Positions 60,130-64,000 of a DNA stretch of 64,000 bases are shown here, one piece after another. Under the pieces are notes generated by a model that worked only from the letters and a program-made list of their open reading frames with translations, was not told where the DNA came from and did not search any database. This DNA comes from DASUPK01 sp963743575. Its GTDB lineage: Bacteria > Actinomycetota > Thermoleophilia > Solirubrobacterales > 70-9. A program made the translations under genes and the position numbers. Location: the NCBI GenBank assembly GCA_963743575.1, contig CAVUQC010000007.1, forward strand, positions 1,550,001-1,614,000, read 5' to 3'. Position 1 is the stretch's first letter. Each line of letters starts with the position of its first letter.

Positions 60130-60513
60130 CTACGCGGCAGCCTTGGACAGCTTGCCGCCGGCCTCGAGCTCTTCGCGGACCTTGCGGACATGGCCCGTCG
60201 AGCAATTGGCGCGCTTGGCGATCACGCCGTCGGGCTCCTCGGGGCTGCGCTTGAGCTCGAACTCGAGCAGCGCCTGGCGCCGGGAGGCCCAGCCGTCGCC
60301 CTTGGCGCCGATGGTCGCCTTCTCGACAGCCTTCTCACGCTGGCAGTGCAGGCAGAGCCACTGTCCGCCGGCCTTGGTCCAGCCCTCGGGACGCCGGGGG
60401 GTGGACTTGCTGCCTGCGGCATAGCGCACGGTCACCTCGCAGCCGGCGCAGGTCCAGCGCCGTGTGCGGGGCGCGCGAGCGCGCGAGTTGTGAGCGGTCT
60501 TGGTCTGAGACAT
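60130..60513 (-). CDS. zinc-ribbon plus helix-turn-helix protein
   Basis: 127 residues with a strong ribosome site (GGAGGTAA). CAGC and CLHC (about residues 22-25 and 54-57) form a four-Cys zinc ribbon. The C-terminal third, GVIAKRANCSTGHVRKVREELEAGG, reads as a helix-turn-helix that could bind DNA. Basic N-terminus. It looks like a small transcription factor or phage-type regulator; no precise family. The promoter region upstream carries repeated CTGCAAAT sites. Confidence 0.65.
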   Translation of the reverse strand: MSQTKTAHNSRARAPRTRRWTCAGCEVTVRYAAGSKSTPRRPEGWTKAGGQWLCLHCQREKAVEKATIGAKGDGWASRRQALLEFELKRSPEEPDGVIAKRANCSTGHVRKVREELEAGGKLSKAAA

Positions 60514-60731
60514 GAGTTACCTCCGCGGTCGAGTGCTGCGTTCGCGAAGGCTGCAATCGTGGGAAGAGCTGCGCGAAAACGCTGCAAATGCCGGGTTTCC
60601 GTGGCCCGGCGGGGTCGTACATGTTAGCAGATGCTGAAATGCCTGCAAATTAGGGTTTTTGGCCGAAATCGGCCGATTTCACGCCCTGGTGACCCATTCG
60701 GACCGCCCAAACCGCTACGAATACCGATCCC
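60514..60731. promoter_or_regulatory. divergent promoter region with CTGCAAAT repeats
   Basis: Leftward promoter: TTTGCA (complement of 60644-60649), 17-base spacer, TAACAT (complement of 60621-60626). CTGCAAAT occurs at 60582 and 60643, with shortened forms at 60551 (CTGCAAT) and 60634 (CTGAAAT); the 60643 copy covers the -35. These are candidate operators. Rightward, TACGAA (60716-60721) lies ten bases before the GTG at 60732. Confidence 0.5.
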
Positions 60732-62216
60732 GTGCTTGGCGTCGATGCAACCGCTGATTCAGGCGGCCGCTTCACCACGCGATCCACCTGGGCGCTGATC
60801 GGTGCCCTGATCGCGCTCGTCGGCGCGCTCGCGCTCTGCCTCGACCGGTCTCACAACGGCGATTTCTACCTTTCGCTGACCAGCGGCCGGTTCATCGCCC
60901 AGCACGGCTTCGCGACCCACGATCCGTTCTCCACGATCTCCCACGGCGGCACCTGGCTGAACCAGCAGTGGCTCTCGGAGCTGGCCTTCTTCAGGGTCTC
61001 GCAGCTGATCGGCCCCACCGGGCTGACCGTGCTCTACGCGCTGCTGATCACGGCGCCGCTCGCGCTCTTGCTGTGGCTCTGCCGGCGCAAGGGATGGCCG
61101 ATGCTCGTGGCCGTCACCGCGTTCTACTTTCCGGGGGTCCTCGCGGTCGTTCATCCCCGCGCGGCCGGGTTCACGGTGCTGATCTTCACCGTGCTCATCG
61201 CGCTGTTGGTCGCGCTCTGGAGCCGCAGTCCGGGCGGCAAAGGAGGACGCCGGGTCTGGTTTGCCCCGGTCGCGATCCTGGCGCTCTTCGCACTCTGGGC
61301 GAACCTGCACGGCGGGTTCGTCGCCGGCTTCCTGCTCCTCGGTCTTGCGACCGTCGGGCTGGCGATCGACAACTGGCGGGGGATACCGGGCTCGGTACCC
61401 CTCTCGCGTGTGGCCGTGCTCGGCCTCGTCGCGGTCGGAGCCGCTGTCACCGTCACCGTCGCGACGCCGCTCGGCTCGGCGATCTGGGAGTACCTGCTGA
61501 GTTTCCAGAACCAGGCGATCTCCCTGGCCAGCACCGAATGGGAGTCGGCGTTCAGCTCGCCGCTGGCGGTCGTCTATCTGGGCCTGGCCACCTGCTTCGC
61601 CGTCTGGATGTGGATCCGTTCGCCCCAGCCCCGCCGGGCCACAACGCTCCTCGTCACGGCGGGTTTCCTCGTCTTCGCCGGCTATTCGATCCGCAACATC
61701 GTCTTCATCGGCCCGATCCTCGCCCTGCTCGTCGTCTGGACTGCTCCGAATCGCGGCCCGACGCGCCTGCGAGGCCCGGCCGCGATCTTCGGCGTCGCGG
61801 CTGCTGCTGCAGCGCTCGTCTGGGCGGTTGTGCTCGGTCCTGCCCGCGACGACCCGACCCTGGGCTTTCCCGTCGCCGACTACGCGATCGCGCACCCGCC
61901 GAAGCACGGCCGCATCGTCACCTACGCCGGTGTCGGCTCCTACATCAACTGGCGCTCGCCACGCACCCGCGTGGTCCTGAACGGCTGGCTCGAGCACTAC
62001 ACGCCGCAGGAGCTTCGAGACAACTATGGCGTCCTCCGGGCATGGAGCGCCGATCTTCCGGACGCGCTGCGACGAATTCACGCGGGGGCGGTCATCACCC
62101 ACGTCCACTCTGCGATCGCAGAGCTGGAGGCCGCCGGCTTCCGGCCGGAGTTCACCTCGGCCGATGGGACCTACCTGGTGCGGGTCCCGCATCACCCGAG
62201 GCTGAGCGGGCCTTAA
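60732..62216 (+). CDS. polytopic membrane protein, GT-C-like
   Basis: 494 residues from GTG 60732 with about ten to twelve hydrophobic helices. The first external loop has GDFYLSLTSGRFIAQHGFATHDPFSTISHGGTWLNQQWLSELAFF, a pattern seen in bacterial GT-C-like membrane proteins with unknown substrates, and a soluble C-terminal domain follows the last helix. It may transfer sugars from polyprenyl-phosphate donors. It is followed after 27 bases by an MptB-like mannosyltransferase gene, so both could belong to envelope glycan synthesis. Function inferred. Confidence 0.65.
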   Translation: MLGVDATADSGGRFTTRSTWALIGALIALVGALALCLDRSHNGDFYLSLTSGRFIAQHGFATHDPFSTISHGGTWLNQQWLSELAFFRVSQLIGPTGLTVLYALLITAPLALLLWLCRRKGWPMLVAVTAFYFPGVLAVVHPRAAGFTVLIFTVLIALLVALWSRSPGGKGGRRVWFAPVAILALFALWANLHGGFVAGFLLLGLATVGLAIDNWRGIPGSVPLSRVAVLGLVAVGAAVTVTVATPLGSAIWEYLLSFQNQAISLASTEWESAFSSPLAVVYLGLATCFAVWMWIRSPQPRRATTLLVTAGFLVFAGYSIRNIVFIGPILALLVVWTAPNRGPTRLRGPAAIFGVAAAAAALVWAVVLGPARDDPTLGFPVADYAIAHPPKHGRIVTYAGVGSYINWRSPRTRVVLNGWLEHYTPQELRDNYGVLRAWSADLPDALRRIHAGAVITHVHSAIAELEAAGFRPEFTSADGTYLVRVPHHPRLSGP

Positions 62217-62243
62217 GGGTCCGCTTTACCATCCTGCGCCCCG

Positions 62244-63596
62244 ATGGAGTCACTCCCCGGAACCGTTGACTCTGCGATCGAGCCGGCCGCCGTCGCGCAG
62301 CCGCACGTCCCAGCCCTCCCGCGGGTGAGGCCGGCGTACCGGACGCTGCTCGCCAACGCCTTCCTAGGCGGGATGATCGTCGCGGGCTTCCTGATGGCGG
62401 CCGGGGCTGCCGCCAAGCACTACGGGCCGACCCTGCACATCCACCACGGGCTACCGAGCGCAATCCGTGGCCCCCTGCACGGCCTGAACCTGTCGCTGAG
62501 CGGTGACGTGTTCGCCGCACTCTTCATCGTGCTCGGCCTCTGCTACCTCGGGGTGCTGCTGTTCGCGGATTCGGTCCGGGTGCGGGTGGGGATCGGCGCG
62601 ATCGTCGCCCTGCATCTCGTTTTCCTGCTTGCGCCCCCGCTGCTCTCGAGCGACATCTTCAACTACGTCGGATACGCACGGCTCGACGCGATCCATCATC
62701 TGAACCCCTACGTCCACCCGCTCTCCGCGGCGCCGACCGATCCCTCCTACATATACGTGGGCTGGCCGCTCAACACGACCGCCTATGGCCCGCTGTTCAC
62801 ACTGAGCAGCCTCTCGCTCGGCTGGGTGAGCTTCACGTCCGCGATCTGGCTGCTCAAGGGCTCGGCGGCCCTCGCCAGCCTCGCCTGTGTGGGGCTGGTC
62901 TGGATTTGCGCGACGCGACTGGGCCGGCCCGCCCTGCCGGCGACGCTCTTCTTCGGCCTCAACCCGGTCCTGCTTGCCTACGCGGTCGGCGGTGGGCACA
63001 ACGACCTGCTCATGCTGGTTGCGGCGCTCGGCGGCATCTACCTCATGCTGGCCGGGCGCGAGTCCGGCATGGCGGCGCTGGTGGTCGCGGTGGCGGTGAA
63101 GAGCTCGTCGGTCGTGCTGCTGCCCTTCGCGCTGCTCGGCTCCCGCCGCCCCTGGAAGGCGATCCTCTGGGGGGTGGGGGCGGCCGTGGTGATCGGGGTC
63201 GCAACGCTGCTCGTATTCGGGACGCACATCTCGAGCCTGCTGCACGTCCTCCAGCACGACGCGCGCCTGGAGACCCCCAACGACATTCCGGGCGTGGTCA
63301 ACGACATCCTCGGCCTCGGCATCTCCACCCACACGTTGGGCAGGATCGGGATGCTGGTGCTGCTTCCGACGGTCGCCCTGCTGCTGATCCGCGTCTACCG
63401 GGGTGGCGACTGGCTCGAGAACGCCGGTTGGGCGACCGCCGCTGTGCTCGTCACCACCACCTGGTTCCTGCCCTGGTACCTGATCTGGTTCCTGCCGCTG
63501 GCGGCGCTGGCGGTCCGGCCGTATCAGCGCTTCACCGCGCTGGCCCTGACCGCGCTGGCGATCGGGCTCCAGCTGCCGCTGATCTTCGGCAAATAG
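62244..63596 (+). CDS. MptA/B-like polyprenol-phosphate mannosyltransferase
   Basis: 450 residues, about twelve membrane helices (GT-C fold). Diagnostic stretches are LLSSDIFNYVGYARLDAIHHLNPYVHPLSAAPTD, TTAYGPLFTLSSLSLG and AVGGGHNDLLMLVAALGG, as in actinobacterial alpha-1,6-mannosyltransferases that extend lipomannan. The donor would be polyprenyl-phospho-mannose outside the membrane. The nearby GH76-like secreted enzyme could act on the same kind of glycan. A TACCAT -10 lies 11 bases before the ATG. Precise acceptor unknown. Confidence 0.78.
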   Translation: MESLPGTVDSAIEPAAVAQPHVPALPRVRPAYRTLLANAFLGGMIVAGFLMAAGAAAKHYGPTLHIHHGLPSAIRGPLHGLNLSLSGDVFAALFIVLGLCYLGVLLFADSVRVRVGIGAIVALHLVFLLAPPLLSSDIFNYVGYARLDAIHHLNPYVHPLSAAPTDPSYIYVGWPLNTTAYGPLFTLSSLSLGWVSFTSAIWLLKGSAALASLACVGLVWICATRLGRPALPATLFFGLNPVLLAYAVGGGHNDLLMLVAALGGIYLMLAGRESGMAALVVAVAVKSSSVVLLPFALLGSRRPWKAILWGVGAAVVIGVATLLVFGTHISSLLHVLQHDARLETPNDIPGVVNDILGLGISTHTLGRIGMLVLLPTVALLLIRVYRGGDWLENAGWATAAVLVTTTWFLPWYLIWFLPLAALAVRPYQRFTALALTALAIGLQLPLIFGK

Positions 63597-63690
63597 CGGC
63601 CACCAGGCCGCTCCACTTTGGAGCGGAGGGCGAAGCCCGGAGCGACTTATGTGGGGCGGCCGCTCGTGGCCGCGGCTATATGGCGAAGCC
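63597..63690 (-). repeat. dispersed structured repeat, copy C (inverted)
   Basis: On the minus strand it reads GGCTTCGCCATATAGCCG to GTGGCCGC. The outer pairing GCGGCCAC/GTGGCCGC replaces the GGGGCCAC/GTGGCCCC of copy B, and CCGCTCCA/TGGAGCGG replaces CCGCTCT/AGAGGCGG, both by paired changes. It begins right after the stop of the mannosyltransferase gene. Confidence 0.75.
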
Positions 63691-63695
63691 GTCCC

Positions 63696-64000
63696 TCACT
63701 GACCCAAAATCTTGGCCTTCTCGGCCTCGAACTCGGCTTCGGTGAGTGCGCCTGACTCCTTCAGCTTGGCGAGCTTCTCGAGCTGCGTCACCGGATCGAT
63801 CTGGGGCTGGGCGGCCGCCGGAGGGGTCACGCCGGGGACCTGTCCCATGCCCGGCACCTGACCCATGCCGCCCTGCATGCCGCCGGCCTGGGCGCGCATC
63901 TGCTCGGCCTGCTGCACGAGCTGGCCGATCTGGCTCGGGTCGATGCCGGCGGAGGCGAAGGCGGCGTTCTGCTGGGCCTCGCTCGAGTAGTCGACGATGA
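63696..64000 (-). CDS. SHOCT-domain protein (partial, cut by window edge)
   Basis: 101 residues are visible; the frame stays open past the window end, so the N-terminus is missing. The C-terminus DPVTQLEKLAKLKESGALTEAEFEAEKAKILGQ is a SHOCT domain, a short helix pair that often ends membrane or secreted proteins and mediates oligomerisation. Before it lie a Gly/Met/Gln-rich linker (GGMQGGMGQVPGMGQVPG) and a helical part with SSEAQQNAAFASAGIDPSQIGQLVQQAEQM. Function unknown. Confidence 0.8.
   Translation of the reverse strand, partial: IVDYSSEAQQNAAFASAGIDPSQIGQLVQQAEQMRAQAGGMQGGMGQVPGMGQVPGVTPPAAAQPQIDPVTQLEKLAKLKESGALTEAEFEAEKAKILGQ

Overview
The window is high-GC DNA (about two thirds G+C) with dense short-spaced genes, many GTG/TTG starts and many genes that seem to be transcribed without a leader. 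Together with secreted proteins ending in Lys/His-rich tails, MMPL and LuxR/HisKA_3 signalling genes, c-di-AMP riboswitches and mannosyltransferase-like GT-C proteins, this points to a Gram-positive actinobacterium. A member of the Thermoleophilia (Solirubrobacterales-like) is my best guess, from gene style only.

Layout. 1-15 kb is a chromosomal-looking stretch: the end of an acyl-CoA desaturase gene, an amino-acid-type binding lipoprotein, a small polysaccharide cluster (DXD glycosyltransferase, WecB-type epimerase, GT2), an EamA exporter, a MarR-MFS operon, two flavoenzymes, a hydrolase, an exopolyphosphatase and a CAP-domain secreted protein behind a c-di-AMP riboswitch. At 15.27 kb lies an intact initiator tRNA gene.

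15.3-46.3 kb looks like an accretion zone built on that tRNA. Four more copies of the tRNA 3' end lie downstream in the same orientation at 27.2, 43.0, 44.0 and 46.2 kb, each next to a terminator-like hairpin, dividing the zone into segments of about 12, 16, 1 and 2 kb. Segment 1 carries a GAF histidine kinase / two response regulators / MMPL block, a flavoenzyme-MFS-hydrolase operon and an HNH protein. Segment 2 carries a Pot-type ABC transporter with an MFS gene, two TetR regulators, and a catabolic set (Rieske oxygenase, acyl-CoA dehydrogenase, NDP-forming acyl-CoA synthetase, two phytoene-desaturase-like flavoenzymes). Three promoters of that set share one operator-like sequence. Segments 3 and 4 carry a PAP2 phosphatase, then a SnoaL-like protein, an amine oxidase and dodecin. 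Broken paralogues of the SnoaL and oxidase genes flank the 27.2-kb tRNA fragment. No integrase was recognised.

46.3-64 kb returns to ordinary genes: a STAS protein, VOC proteins, several secreted proteins (copper protein, arylsulfotransferase-like, GH76-like), a 44-residue membrane protein behind a second c-di-AMP riboswitch, a zinc-ribbon/HTH protein, two polytopic membrane proteins (one MptB-like) and a SHOCT protein cut by the window edge. A structured repeat of about 93 bp occurs three times (13.0, 60.0 and 63.6 kb), with paired base changes that preserve its stems.
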